The notes under the pieces are model-generated. The model had not been told where the DNA came from, ran no database searches, and saw only the letters and a list, made by a program, of their open reading frames with translations. A stretch of 64,000 nt of DNA. It comes from Pelagomonas calceolata (lineage: Eukaryota; Sar; Pelagophyceae; Pelagomonadales; Pelagomonadaceae). Positions 1 to 8,560 of this stretch are shown piece by piece. Each line of letters opens with the position of its first letter. Within the stretch, counting starts at the first letter, position 1. The position numbers and the translations under genes were made by a program. The DNA is taken from assembly GCA_918797485.1 (NCBI GenBank), contig CAKKNE010000001.1:4030001-4094000 (forward strand), read 5' to 3'.

Positions 1-1
1 G

Positions 2-904
2 TTGGATAGCGCGCGGACGGGCGCCATTAGTAGGCGGGGGTTCCTTCACGGGGGGCCGTGCCTCCTCGAGGCCTTATTTAGACTCGACGCCGACGCCGAC
101 GTCAACCGCGAGCCGGCCTATTTTAGTTACGAGCACTTCTACGTGATCTACTGCCGGTGGTGGGAGCTCGACGCCGACCGCGACGCGCGGTTAAGGAGAG
201 ACGACTTGCTGCGGTACGCGGGCCACCGCCTCTCGCGGGCCGTCGTCGACCGCGTCTTCGACGCCGCGCCGCGGGCCCTGACCGACGGGCTGACCGGCGC
301 GGCCCTGCGGCGGATCAAACCGGGGGACCCCGACGCCGACGCCCTGACCTACGCGGACTTCTGTTACGTGATGTTGGCGGAGGAGGACAAGACGACGGAA
401 GCGTCGCTGCGGTACTGGTTTGGGATATGCGATGTGGATGGCGACGGCGTCGTCGACGAGCGGGACGCGGCGGCCTTCTACGTTCTCCAAAGGAGGCGGC
501 TGGAGTGCCTCGGCCACGAGGCGGTATCGTGGGGGGACGTGCGCTGCCAGATGGCCGACCTGCTCGACCACGGGCGTAGTGGATTGCGGCTTAGGGTGGA
601 GGACTTTTTGAATGATAAATGTCCCCAGGCGGGCGTCTTCTTCGACGCCCTCTTCGCCCTCGACAAGTTCGTGCGGTGGGAGCAGCGCGACCCGTTCGCG
701 GACCGCATGCGGAAGGACGACCCCTTCGACACGGACTGGGACCGGTTCGCCGCGCAGGAGTACGCGAGGCTGGCGACGGAGGAGGACCAGCTCGAGGAGG
801 CGTACGGCGTCGACTCGCCGGGCGGCGAGGACGCCGTCTCGCCGCTCGACGGCTCGTCGCCCGTCGAGGCCGAGGTCGTGCGCAGCGCGGAGGCGCCGTT
901 TTAA
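2..904 (+). CDS. PP2A regulatory subunit B'' (EF-hand), 3' part
   Basis: This is the C-terminal ~300 residues of a protein phosphatase 2A regulatory subunit of the B''/PR72 family, which targets the PP2A catalytic dimer in a calcium-sensitive way. The family signature SYEHFYVIYCRWWELD is followed by a degenerate EF-hand. An EF-hand loop DVDGDGVVDERD lies near residue 144, and the C-terminal block ends EQRDPFADRM then DWDRFAAQEYARLATEEDQ, as in human PPP2R3A/B. The 5' end lies outside the window, so the first residues read at the edge may not be coding. The acidic tail after residue 265 is lineage-specific. Only the exact paralogue is uncertain. Confidence 0.88.
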   Translation: MDSARTGAISRRGFLHGGPCLLEALFRLDADADVNREPAYFSYEHFYVIYCRWWELDADRDARLRRDDLLRYAGHRLSRAVVDRVFDAAPRALTDGLTGAALRRIKPGDPDADALTYADFCYVMLAEEDKTTEASLRYWFGICDVDGDGVVDERDAAAFYVLQRRRLECLGHEAVSWGDVRCQMADLLDHGRSGLRLRVEDFLNDKCPQAGVFFDALFALDKFVRWEQRDPFADRMRKDDPFDTDWDRFAAQEYARLATEEDQLEEAYGVDSPGGEDAVSPLDGSSPVEAEVVRSAEAPF

Positions 905-1029
905 TTTGATAGCTTAGGTTTCTTGGGGCGGCTTTCTGGTCGAGTCCTAGCTACTGCACGACGCCACTGCCACGCCGCGGGCACGCCATCGCCGCGTTGA
1001 CAGCGTCGCAGCGTGTCTAAACGAGCTCC

Positions 1030-1223
1030 CAAATTCAGAATGCATCATAGTCGGTCGCAGCGACCAAAATTTGACAGTAGTGGCCACACAGAGCCAAACT
1101 CTGAGCTAGCGTAACGACATACTAGCAAATTCAAAGATACGCTTCGATAGCGTCAAAAGAATGACTCAAATTCAGAATACATCCTAGTCGTTCGCCGAGA
1201 CCAAATATTTCAGAGCAGCGGCC
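1030..1223. repeat. Imperfect direct repeat, two ~56 bp copies
   Basis: Copy one is 1030-1085 and copy two 1167-1223, offset about 137 bp. Both start CAAATTCAGAAT and share CATC(A/C)TAGTCG, GACCAAA and a terminal GGCC, with scattered substitutions and small indels. Confidence 0.7.
1105..1126 (-). promoter_or_regulatory. GCTAG imperfect palindrome
   Basis: On the minus strand the element reads GCTAGTATG, spacer, CGCTAGC. It is closest to the copies at 35626 and 44654. This copy is far from any recognised start codon. Confidence 0.4.
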
Positions 1224-2879
1224 CGGGAACATACCCTCGCGCCTCCCGGAAGGCACCGCCAGCGACATTCGCGGATGAGACTTACGGCTTCCCAAAGTAC
1301 ACCAGCGATTGACGCCGCCATCTACCGTCCAGATAGTACATTATATCAACTCCAGCCCAGTTTTCATACGGAATCGACGGAACCGGAGCCGACGGCGCGC
1401 GCTCGGAGGGCGGGAAAAGAATTCTACTAGACAACTCTCGCGTTTATGTTCGTTTCCTTCCGTTTGTTAGTAGTAGAGGCCGTCCAGGCCGCCTGGGCGG
1501 GGATGAGCTATGTTAGAGGATCTGTTGGAGCCGCGCGAAACGGAGATTCCGGGTCCACAAGTTTACACATAGACGGGCACAAAACCTAGACCCGCGAGTA
1601 CCAGCGACGCCACCATCCAGATGGACCATGACGCCGTTGTTCTATTCACGATCGACCGACTTGCCCGTTCTCCGCTGGCGACGGTGCGTACGCGAGGCAC
1701 TGGAAAGGCCCCAGACCCGTGAGTTATGAAATAAATTTGCGTTTCAGGCGCTTTAGTGGTGGGACGGTCCAGAATACCGGCCTGAGCGTGTACTACATTG
1801 AATTATCTCTTCCGAAGGCTCCCGGCGGCTCGGCCATTCCGAGACCCCAGGATCTCGTTTAAACTGGTCTAAGAACTGGACCTGCGGCCATCAGCCCGTG
1901 TACCATCACCATGGACCATAACGCGATCATTTGCTTCATGACCGAGTGACTTGCGCGAGGTCCAGATAAAGATGTTCATGTCCCGAGCGTGGGCAGCCCA
2001 AAGTACCCTTCTCGTGGTGTAGATGCCATATATTTGTAATTGACTATCGGTGGGGTAGTATAGGGTCCAACGAGACCGCTACGGCGACTACTGGGGGCCC
2101 TCGGGTAATTGACGTTTTTGACGGGGACGGGGCGCCATCGGGCCCAAATTATTTACTTTTTTCGGATGTAGATCGGCTCCCGGACGCTCTCCGGGATAGG
2201 TCTAAGGTCGGGTAGTCGCCTAGGCCGCATGCGCCGGCGCTTGGGGCTCTCCAGAGAGCTCTGGATCCAAAACTTTGGGGGACCCCCCCCGGGCTAGGTT
2301 CCTGCGGTTGCGTAGGTCGTTAGGTAGGTGGGGGATCATGGTAGTTGTCCGCAACGTGCTGGGGACCTGTACTGATATGTATCTAACGATCGAAGCGCCC
2401 GCGCATGCGCTGTAGGCGATTGCACGTGTATAATACCGACCCTAAGCGACCTCCGGGAGGCCTCTGGGCCACCTATGGACAGGATTCCACCGGCGCGCCC
2501 GACCCCTTTGGCCCGTCAATATCGCGAATTAAAAAATTATTTTTTTAGAGCCCCAGTAAGTGTTCCATTGATCTCTTTGGACCAGTAGCGAACCGAACGG
2601 TACTCAAGCCGCTGCATGCGCATATGTTTCAATACCTAGTGTGTCTCTCGCCTAGCTGAGGTGCGCCAGCGCGGCCTTTGTCGCTCTCTGGCTTGCCAAG
2701 CACAAGCGTGATTTCCCCAATTGCGCAGCCTACCGCACAACTGCCAGCCGGTGACGCGCGTGCAAGCTCTGCTGTACGCTGCCGCAGCGCGCCTCACAAG
2801 CAAAGGCAAAGGCAGCACGCAGCGACGCCAACGGTTGCCACTGTGCGAGCTGCTTCAAATTACAGTTTGACAGCGATCA

Positions 2880-4400
2880 ATGCGCCGCTTATTAATCCTA
2901 GCGCTCGCCGCCTGCGCCGCAGCGCACGAGTCCTGCTGCGAGAAGGCCACCAAAGCGGAGCCCGAGTTCATCATCGACCCGGACGACGCGCCGCCCGACG
3001 TCTACGAGGGCGAGCCGCGCTACGTCGCGGACCCGGCGGACACGGCGCCCGCCGCGTGGGACGAGGACGAGGACGGGCCGTACGAGCGGCGGTTGATCGA
3101 GAACCCGCGGTACGCGTGGGCGCCGCGGGAGATAGAAAACCCGAGGTACCGACCGCCGGCGTCGCTCGGGGAGCGCTACGCCGACGAGGTGCGCGAGGCG
3201 GCGCCGTGGGTCGCGCTCGGCGCTGTCGTCGCGGCCGTGCTCGACGCGGCGCCCGTGCCGTCGTTCGCGGGGGCGTTGAAAACGCCGGGCGCGGCCGGCG
3301 TCGTGGCCGGCGCGTTGGTCGGCCTCGCGACGCCGCTGTGCTCGTGCGGAGTGCTCCCGGGCGCGGCGGCGCTCGCGGCGGAGGGCGTTCCTCTGGGCTC
3401 CGTCGTCGCGTTCCTCACGGCCGCGCAGTCGTCCGGATTGGATTCGGCGGCGATCACGTACGGCCTGCTCGGCTGGCGCGCGGCGCTGGCGCGGCTCCTA
3501 GGTGCCGTCGTCCTAGCCTGCGCCGCGGGCCTCGCCGTCGGCCGCTCCGCGGCGACGCCGAGGAAGGAGAGCAGCCAGAGAGACGCGCGCCTCGACGCCA
3601 AGCCGCTCAAGGGCTTTGGACCGAAGAAGGTCGACGCCTTCGCCGCGGCCGGGGTCCACACGGTAGCGGAGCTGGCCCACTTCGCCGTGTCGGACCAGGC
3701 CTTGGCCACGAAGACCGGTCTACCCGTGAAGACCGTGAGCAAGTGGCGCGACGCGGCCGGCGACTGGCTCGAGCACAATACCTCGAACGGAGGCGGGCCG
3801 CCGACGAAGCAGCCGACGAACGTGGTGGCGACGGCGCTCCGCGTCGCCGCCGAGGTCTTTCCCAGTGTTTTAGTCGGTCTCGCCGTGTCGACGGCGGCGC
3901 TGCACTACGCGCCGTCCCTCGCCTCGGCGCACGACGCCTACGCCTCGGCGGCAAGCGGCGCGGTCCTGCGCCTCGCCACGCTCGCGGCGACGATTCCGCT
4001 GCAGCTCTGCGAGCACGCGACCGTCACGTTGGCCGCCGGCGTGCAAAAGGGCGGCGGCTCGGCGGGCCTGGCGTTCGCCTTTCTCCTGGCCGCGCCGGCG
4101 ACGAACGCGTCGAGCCTCCTGCTCCTGGCGAAGCAACCGTCGGCCGTCGCGCGCGCCGTCAGCGCGCTGACGGCGGCGGCCCTCGTGTTGTCATACGTCG
4201 TGGACCTGGCCGGCGCCGATTTGCTGGTCGTGGCCGAATCCGAATCGGACGGCGGCGGCGGCGGCGGCCTCGAGCTGCCCGGATGGGTCGAGGGACAAGC
4301 CGACGCGCTCGTCGCCCTACTGGCGGTGACGACGCTGTACCACGCCGTACGGCCGAAGCGCCACGGCGAGGCGTGCGGGGACGGGTGCAAGGACGATTAG
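2880..4400 (+). CDS. ArsP/UPF0718-type membrane permease with inserted helix-hairpin-helix domain
   Basis: A 506-residue predicted permease of the DUF318/ArsP_1 family. It has a signal peptide (MRRLLILALAACAAAHESCC), an acidic lumenal stretch to ~residue 95, and two membrane halves. The first half carries the diagnostic TPLCSCGVLPG motif, whose cysteines bind substrate metal(loid)s in characterised ArsP proteins. The second half carries IPLQLCEHATVTLAAG and a LLAAPATNAS motif. Between the halves (~residues 235-300) sits a soluble block with KPLKGFGPKKVDAFAAAGVH, resembling a helix-hairpin-helix/DUF4332 domain. The tail is rich in His and Cys. Efflux or transport of a metal or organo-metalloid is inferred from the family. 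Start chosen at the ATG preceding the signal peptide. Confidence 0.8.
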   Translation: MRRLLILALAACAAAHESCCEKATKAEPEFIIDPDDAPPDVYEGEPRYVADPADTAPAAWDEDEDGPYERRLIENPRYAWAPREIENPRYRPPASLGERYADEVREAAPWVALGAVVAAVLDAAPVPSFAGALKTPGAAGVVAGALVGLATPLCSCGVLPGAAALAAEGVPLGSVVAFLTAAQSSGLDSAAITYGLLGWRAALARLLGAVVLACAAGLAVGRSAATPRKESSQRDARLDAKPLKGFGPKKVDAFAAAGVHTVAELAHFAVSDQALATKTGLPVKTVSKWRDAAGDWLEHNTSNGGGPPTKQPTNVVATALRVAAEVFPSVLVGLAVSTAALHYAPSLASAHDAYASAASGAVLRLATLAATIPLQLCEHATVTLAAGVQKGGGSAGLAFAFLLAAPATNASSLLLLAKQPSAVARAVSALTAAALVLSYVVDLAGADLLVVAESESDGGGGGGLELPGWVEGQADALVALLAVTTLYHAVRPKRHGEACGDGCKDD

Positions 4401-4658
4401 CGGCTGTGTAAGTGAAAGTTTATATAGCGGAATCCCTCCCGGCGCGAACGCCGTGGCCCGGCGCGTCTCCGGCGCCGCGGCCAAATTGCAAAATTGCGTC
4501 GCGACGCCGCCGCGGCTGTCCCGCGAGCAACGGCGTCTTGGGTGGCGTCGCGGTCGTTTCTTTGGCCCTGCGTCCAGGCGGCGATCGCCACAACGCAAGC
4601 GAGCGGCCGTGTGCGGGCTAGAGTATGCCATAGAGTTACGCCGCCGGGTTCAATGCGC

Positions 4659-4889
4659 CTAGAGGATGCGGAACGTGTCTTTGATGCCGTCCCAGCAGGG
4701 GTAGCCGAAGTTCGTGAAGTCGCGCGCCTGGAGCCTGCAGACCCTTTTGGCGAGGGCGGGCGTGTAGTAGTCGAAGCGCTTGTCGGCGGAGTCGCGCGCG
4801 TGGGCGGTGCGCTGGACCTCGCCGATCCAGCCCTGGAGGCGGAGGACCTCTCGCGCGCGGTCGACGGCGCGTCGCGTGTGCGCCAGTTC
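4659..4889 (-). pseudogene. C-terminal fragment of a carbohydrate sulfotransferase-like gene
   Basis: An open frame of 76 codons ends with a stop at 4659-4661. It reads as the C-terminus of a Golgi sulfotransferase-like protein: RAVDRAREVLRLQGWIGEVQ, then RFDYYTPALAKRVCRLQARD and FTNFGYPCWDGIKDTF. The frame is closed upstream by a TGA immediately before 4889. No PAPS-binding region is found in the next 700 bp. A CAC-TGAG/AA sequence could be a splice acceptor, so a missing or distant 5' exon is possible. I call it truncated with moderate confidence. Coding-like composition and motif order make chance unlikely. Confidence 0.5.
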
Positions 4890-5618
4890 TCAGTGGATAA
4901 GAAACTATATGAGGATTTCTGTCCGGAGCGGGGGAGGGGGGCGCCGCGTACCGATGCTCGGATACCGCCCTCCCGCGACCGGTAACGACGATCTATGAGA
5001 AACGCGCGGGCGGCGGGCGTCGTTGGCACTGCAGTAAACCGCGGAGGACCGAGCAGGGAGCCGTCCATACGCCTCCTTGGGGAATTGGAAGGCCCGGAAG
5101 AATCCGGCGGACAAACCCGCGCAGGCCAAGGCTGAAACGCGCAAATGGACGTCCGGCCGCGGTGAGCGCCGCCCAGAAATCTGGCCAGGGCGGTAGGCCG
5201 AGGCGCCCGCGGGGGGACGTCTATGTGTCGAGCCCGGAGGTTTAGTAGTAATGTGTCAAGCTTGCTAGTGTCTTTCGACCGCTAGCTGTGGCCAACTTGG
5301 CCGACAAACTTGCCCGACACAGAGCAACCCATATACGCTCACAAAGTAGCTCCCCGCGTCCCAGACCCCCTTCAACACTCTGGCCGATCACGTACAACGC
5401 CCACTCGCCGAGAACTTCCGCCGCGCGCGCGCTCGAAGACGCTAAACTCCCCTGGAACATGCCAGAGCAAAACCGAAGCTCACGGCACGCCAAGGGCGCG
5501 GCGGGCGCACCAAAGCCGCGGCGGTTTGCCGCGCGCCGGCGCGCGAGGCCGTGCGAACGGCGGCGGCCAAAAGACATCACACAAAAACATTGGCCAGCGG
5601 CCGGCCGCGGCCGCCTAG
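4890..5618. other. Intergenic DNA between two divergent 5'-truncated fragments
   Basis: No frame here encodes recognisable protein. It lies exactly where the missing 5' parts of the flanking fragments should be and contains a GCTAG palindrome (5264-5286) of the kind otherwise found between divergent gene starts. A short minus-strand frame starting near 5144 begins with a hydrophobic, signal-like MRVSALACAGLSAGFF, but it does not continue into the downstream fragment. Confidence 0.5.
5264..5286 (+). promoter_or_regulatory. GCTAG imperfect palindrome
   Basis: GCTAGTGTC, a T-rich spacer, then CCGCTAGC. It is nearly identical in layout to the copy at 57234. It lies between the two divergent truncated genes. 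Confidence 0.5.
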
Positions 5619-5840
5619 GCCGGGCTGTACCAGCCCATCTCGCGGATGACCGTGGCGGCGCTCGACGACCTGGGCGTCTACGGGCCGCTGAACTACGACG
5701 CGGCGGACCCCTACCCGGCCACGCGCCGCAAGCTCGAGGAGGGCCCGGGCTTCGAGGTCCTCACGCCGACCGAGAGCTTCACGCTCGACGGCGACGACGA
5801 GTACGTGGTCGAGGTCGAGCCCGTCCCGCTCGACGCGTGA
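5619..5840 (+). pseudogene. C-terminal fragment, leishmanolysin (M8) peptidase-like
   Basis: The open stretch begins after an in-frame TAG at 5616-5618, which could also serve as a splice acceptor (CCTAG). It encodes LYQPISRMTVAALDDLGVYG followed by NYDAADPYP and an acidic tail. The pattern S-R-M-T-x-A-A-L-x-D-L-G ... Y-x-A-A-D-P-Y is typical of the end of leishmanolysin-like metallopeptidases just after the catalytic domain. The HExxH active site is not present in the preceding 700 bp. It is probably a truncated gene, or the last exon of a gene whose other exons are not here. Confidence 0.45.
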
Positions 5841-5917
5841 TCGCGCGCACAAGAGTCCCCTCCCCCCCCCCTCTCGCTTCCCGCCTAAAAAAAAAAACAA
5901 ATATATATATATGTATA

Positions 5918-6919
5918 TTAGGCCCAGCTCCGCGGCTTCCTCAGGACGTCCACGAGCCGCGCTTCTGGAGAACCAATCGCAGGCTCGGCCTTGTACTGCC
6001 ACGCTATCAGGGGCGGCGCCGAGACCATGATGCGCTCGATGGCGTCGGGACTCAACCCGAAGCGGACGCCGCGGTCGTTCAGCAAGTTGAACTCGAGGTA
6101 GCGGCCCCGCCTCAAAAGTTGCCACTGGCGCTGCGCCTCCGCCACGGCGTCGCCGCGCCGCCGCGCGACGATCGGCGCCCACGAGGCGATCATCGTCTCG
6201 AGCACCCGTCGCGCCAAAGCGTCCGCGTCCGCGGACGCGTCGTCGTCCCAGAAGACGCCCCCCACTCCGCGGTGCTCCTGTCGCAGGGGCAGGTAGAAGT
6301 ACCCGTCGCACGTTTGCTTCATGTCCTGATATCTCCCCTTGCAGACGTCGCGCCAGTGCGCGTGGAACCCTCGAATATCGTCCTCCACGACGTAGCAGGG
6401 CGTCAGGTCGCAGCCGCCCCCGTACCACGCCTCCCTCGGTTCATCGTTTTCGTCAAACACCACGAAACATCTCGCGTCGCCCCTGAGAGTGGGCACGTGC
6501 GGGCTCTTCGCGTGCAGCACCAGCGACAGCGCCGCGGCCTCGAAGCGGTCGCCCGCCTTGACGTTTTCGCGGCCCCGGCTGCACATGGCCTCGGCCCGCG
6601 CCTTCGTGAGCGTCCCCTGTATGTACGACGTGGAGATGCAGCCCTTCTCCACGAGGGCGCCGTCCGCGATGACTCTCGTGAGTCCGTGGCTGCCGTCGCC
6701 GCGGGTCCACGCGTCCTCGCCGAAGGACGATGTCCCGTCCAGCGCCTCGACGGCGTTGCACATGACCTCCTGCTGCTCGGCTAAAAAGTCCTTGAAGGCG
6801 CCGAAGGCCGTCGCCGACGCGTGCTGCGGCTGTTGTGGCTTACGGCGCACGAGCCTTTTGAGGCTGTTGAGCAGCGCATCGGTCGTAGCGACGGCGAGCA
6901 GTAGCACGGCGAGCCGCAT
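5918..6919 (-). CDS. hemF: Coproporphyrinogen III oxidase (aerobic)
   Basis: A 333-residue enzyme that oxidatively decarboxylates coproporphyrinogen III to protoporphyrinogen IX in the heme/chlorophyll pathway, normally in the plastid of algae. Family motifs are all visible: WTRGDGSHGLTRV, WYGGGCDLTPCYV, RGRYLEFNLLNDRGVRFGL and ERIMVSAPPLIAWQY. The N-terminus MRLAVLLLAVATTDALL is a signal-peptide-like leader followed by basic residues, consistent with import into a secondary plastid. The ATG at 6919 is preferred over an upstream TTG. No introns. The 3' flank is A/T rich (5886-5915). Confidence 0.95.
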   Translation of the reverse strand: MRLAVLLLAVATTDALLNSLKRLVRRKPQQPQHASATAFGAFKDFLAEQQEVMCNAVEALDGTSSFGEDAWTRGDGSHGLTRVIADGALVEKGCISTSYIQGTLTKARAEAMCSRGRENVKAGDRFEAAALSLVLHAKSPHVPTLRGDARCFVVFDENDEPREAWYGGGCDLTPCYVVEDDIRGFHAHWRDVCKGRYQDMKQTCDGYFYLPLRQEHRGVGGVFWDDDASADADALARRVLETMIASWAPIVARRRGDAVAEAQRQWQLLRRGRYLEFNLLNDRGVRFGLSPDAIERIMVSAPPLIAWQYKAEPAIGSPEARLVDVLRKPRSWA

Positions 6920-7194
6920 GGCTGCTGTCAATGCGCACGGCAGCTTGCTCCTCTGCAGCAGATTGATGCTGCTCGGACGCGTTAACTATAATGCAGGAGC
7001 CGCGTCGAATACGTGTGTCGGCACGGCTGCGATCGCTGGGGTGTGCTGCGTGCGCTGGCGTCGCGCGCTGGTAGATGTCTCAAGCCAGATAACTGCAGCT
7101 TCGTGAGATGCAGCACCCACACGCTGTGCGCCCAGCGTAGCTCGACTAGCGCTGACAGGCTCACAGACAGACCTCAGAAGTCTTCAGAACTTGC

Positions 7195-7776
7195 ATGCGA
7201 CGACCAAAACTCCTCGCAAGCACCATCGCCTCGGCTGCAGCCCTCCGCAGCGCTACCCTCAGCCGGCCGGCCGTGAAACGCAGCAGCGTCGTCGCGACCC
7301 GCGCAAAAGAGACGATGGCAGAGGCCGACCTCCTGAGCTGCATCGTACGAACGAAACAAAAAAAGACGGACTTCAAGGGCAAGCGCGTCGGGCTCTACTT
7401 CGCCGCGGGCTGGTGCCCCATGTGCACGTCCTTCGAGCCGTCGCTCGTGCAATTCGTCGAGGCGACCCGAAGCCCGGAAAGCAATGCCCCGCCGGTGCAG
7501 CTCATCTACGTGAGCTCCGACATGGACGAGGCGGCCGCCGAGACGCGCGCCGCCGCGCTCGGCATGGATCGGGTGGACTTCGCCATGGCCCAGACGCTCA
7601 AGACGACGTTCAAGGTCTGGTCCGGGCGCGAGCGGCCCGAGTTCGGCGACGGGCGCCGCGGCGGCGTGCCGGCGATCGTCGTCGTCGACCGCGACTGCGG
7701 TGAGCTCCAGTACCTCAACGCGGAGGGCGAAGGCGCCGCGGCGCTGGGGAAGTGGAAGGATGAGGGCGCCTGGTGA
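7195..7776 (+). CDS. Thioredoxin-fold protein (tryparedoxin/nucleoredoxin-like)
   Basis: 193 residues. An N-terminal ~40-residue basic, Ser/Ala-rich leader suggests organelle import. The thioredoxin-like domain follows, with the redox motif WCPMC after VGLYFAAG, the LIYVSSDMDE strand-helix typical of nucleoredoxin/tryparedoxin, and a cis-Pro loop GGVPAIVVVDRD. It probably reduces disulfides or peroxides, but the substrate is unknown. It is divergent from coproporphyrinogen oxidase, sharing a 275 bp intergenic region. Confidence 0.8.
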   Translation: MRRPKLLASTIASAAALRSATLSRPAVKRSSVVATRAKETMAEADLLSCIVRTKQKKTDFKGKRVGLYFAAGWCPMCTSFEPSLVQFVEATRSPESNAPPVQLIYVSSDMDEAAAETRAAALGMDRVDFAMAQTLKTTFKVWSGRERPEFGDGRRGGVPAIVVVDRDCGELQYLNAEGEGAAALGKWKDEGAW

Positions 7777-7831
7777 GTCTTAAAGTATTCTTCGGGCGCT
7801 CTGTAGATTTCTTAGGACGCGTTCGTCGCGC

Positions 7832-8183
7832 TCACGCGGCCTCGTCCGCGGCCGCCTCGTCGTCGGCCGCGTCGGCCGCGTCGGCCAGCTCGAACATGTC
7901 GCCCAAATCGAGGTCCATGGCGTCTCCCCCGTCGCCGTCGGCGTCGTCGGCCGCAGCGACGGGCGGCGCCGTCGGCAACGGTGGCGCGGCGCTCGACCTG
8001 TGCGCAAATCAATTGTGAGTCGGGGGCCGTGGGCAAAGAAGCGACGATATATATATGCACTACGGGTCAGTACGAGCTTGTAGGATTGATAAAGTTGGAC
8101 ATGGCCACAGAGCGCGCCGTCAGCGGCTGCGGCGCGAACGCTAGAGCACCACACATCATCGCAAAACACAATACTATCTTCAT
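7832..8183 (-). CDS. Small plastid-targeted acidic protein (two exons)
   Basis: Exon one (8074-8183) encodes MKIVLCFAMMCGALAFAPQP and a short stretch ending FINPTSS. Exon two (7832-7997) continues in frame with a Pro/Ala linker and a strongly acidic end containing MDLDLGDMFELADAAD. The joined product is 91 residues. The signal peptide followed by ALAFAP matches the bipartite leader of secondary plastids. The intron 7998-8073 has GT-AG ends, and its 3' end resembles an introner terminus. The protein is not recognised. The acidic D/E/A tail is its only feature. Confidence 0.55.
7998..8073 (-). mobile_element. Eroded introner-derived intron (relic)
   Basis: A 76 bp intron. Its plus-strand left end CTGTGCGCAAATCAATTGTG, followed by AGTCGGG, matches the terminus of the short introner at 30000. 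The other end is only weakly similar (TGCACTA). The flanks show no clear 8 bp duplication, consistent with an old copy. Confidence 0.5.
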
Positions 8184-8560
8184 AGCGCTGGGGCTGCCCG
8201 GTGGCCGTGGGAGAAGACGAAATCTTCTCATCAGAGTAAGCAAATCCACTAATGTGCGGGTGCGGGTGCGCCTGCCGTTCCGAGGGCAGGGAGGACCGAG
8301 GGCCGCCCGAGGACGGTATGCGACGCTTGGGAGGGGAGCCTACTAAAATAATGTGGTACAAGTAATGGCCGCGACGCGCGCTCGGGGTCCGTACTAGAGG
8401 GGCTAGCTCAATCTCACTCATCGCCGCGACGACTTCTGCGCCTCCTTCTAGCGGGAAAAGAACAGTGTAGTGATTTTGTATACTTATGTCCCATCCGGTC
8501 AGTAGCCCGCCGCCGCGGCGCCGCCGCGCAAGGGAAAGGAAAGAATGGTTGATCACGATT
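8184..8560. other. Intergenic region
   Basis: 377 bp upstream of the small plastid protein and downstream of the glycosyltransferase stop. No gene seen. It contains a short CTAG-rich block near 8391-8412 but not the full GCTAG palindrome. Confidence 0.4.

Larger units (their letters stand above)
905..2879. other. Long non-coding island with degenerate repeats
   Basis: About 2 kb has no credible coding frame and visibly lower GC than the flanking genes. It holds an imperfect direct repeat (1030-1085 and 1167-1223), a GCTAG palindrome at 1105-1126, and loosely similar blocks around 1597-1660 and 1888-1960 (ACCATGACGC and ACCATAACGC, each followed by GAC-rich sequence ending ACTTGC). It is the longest gene-free stretch in the window. 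I see no terminal repeats defining an element. It could be decayed transposon DNA or an unusual regulatory interval. Confidence 0.6.

Noticed and set aside
2678-4411. Long overlapping frame rich in Arg/Gly opposite or beside the permease
   Set aside because: Shadow frame created by high third-position GC; composition is Arg/Ala/Gly-rich with no domain, while the 2880-4400 frame has clear permease motifs.
5886-5915. A-rich and TA-repeat stretch as a possible retroposon tail
   Set aside because: Too short and directly downstream of the coproporphyrinogen oxidase stop; more simply a 3' UTR or poly(A)-signal region.
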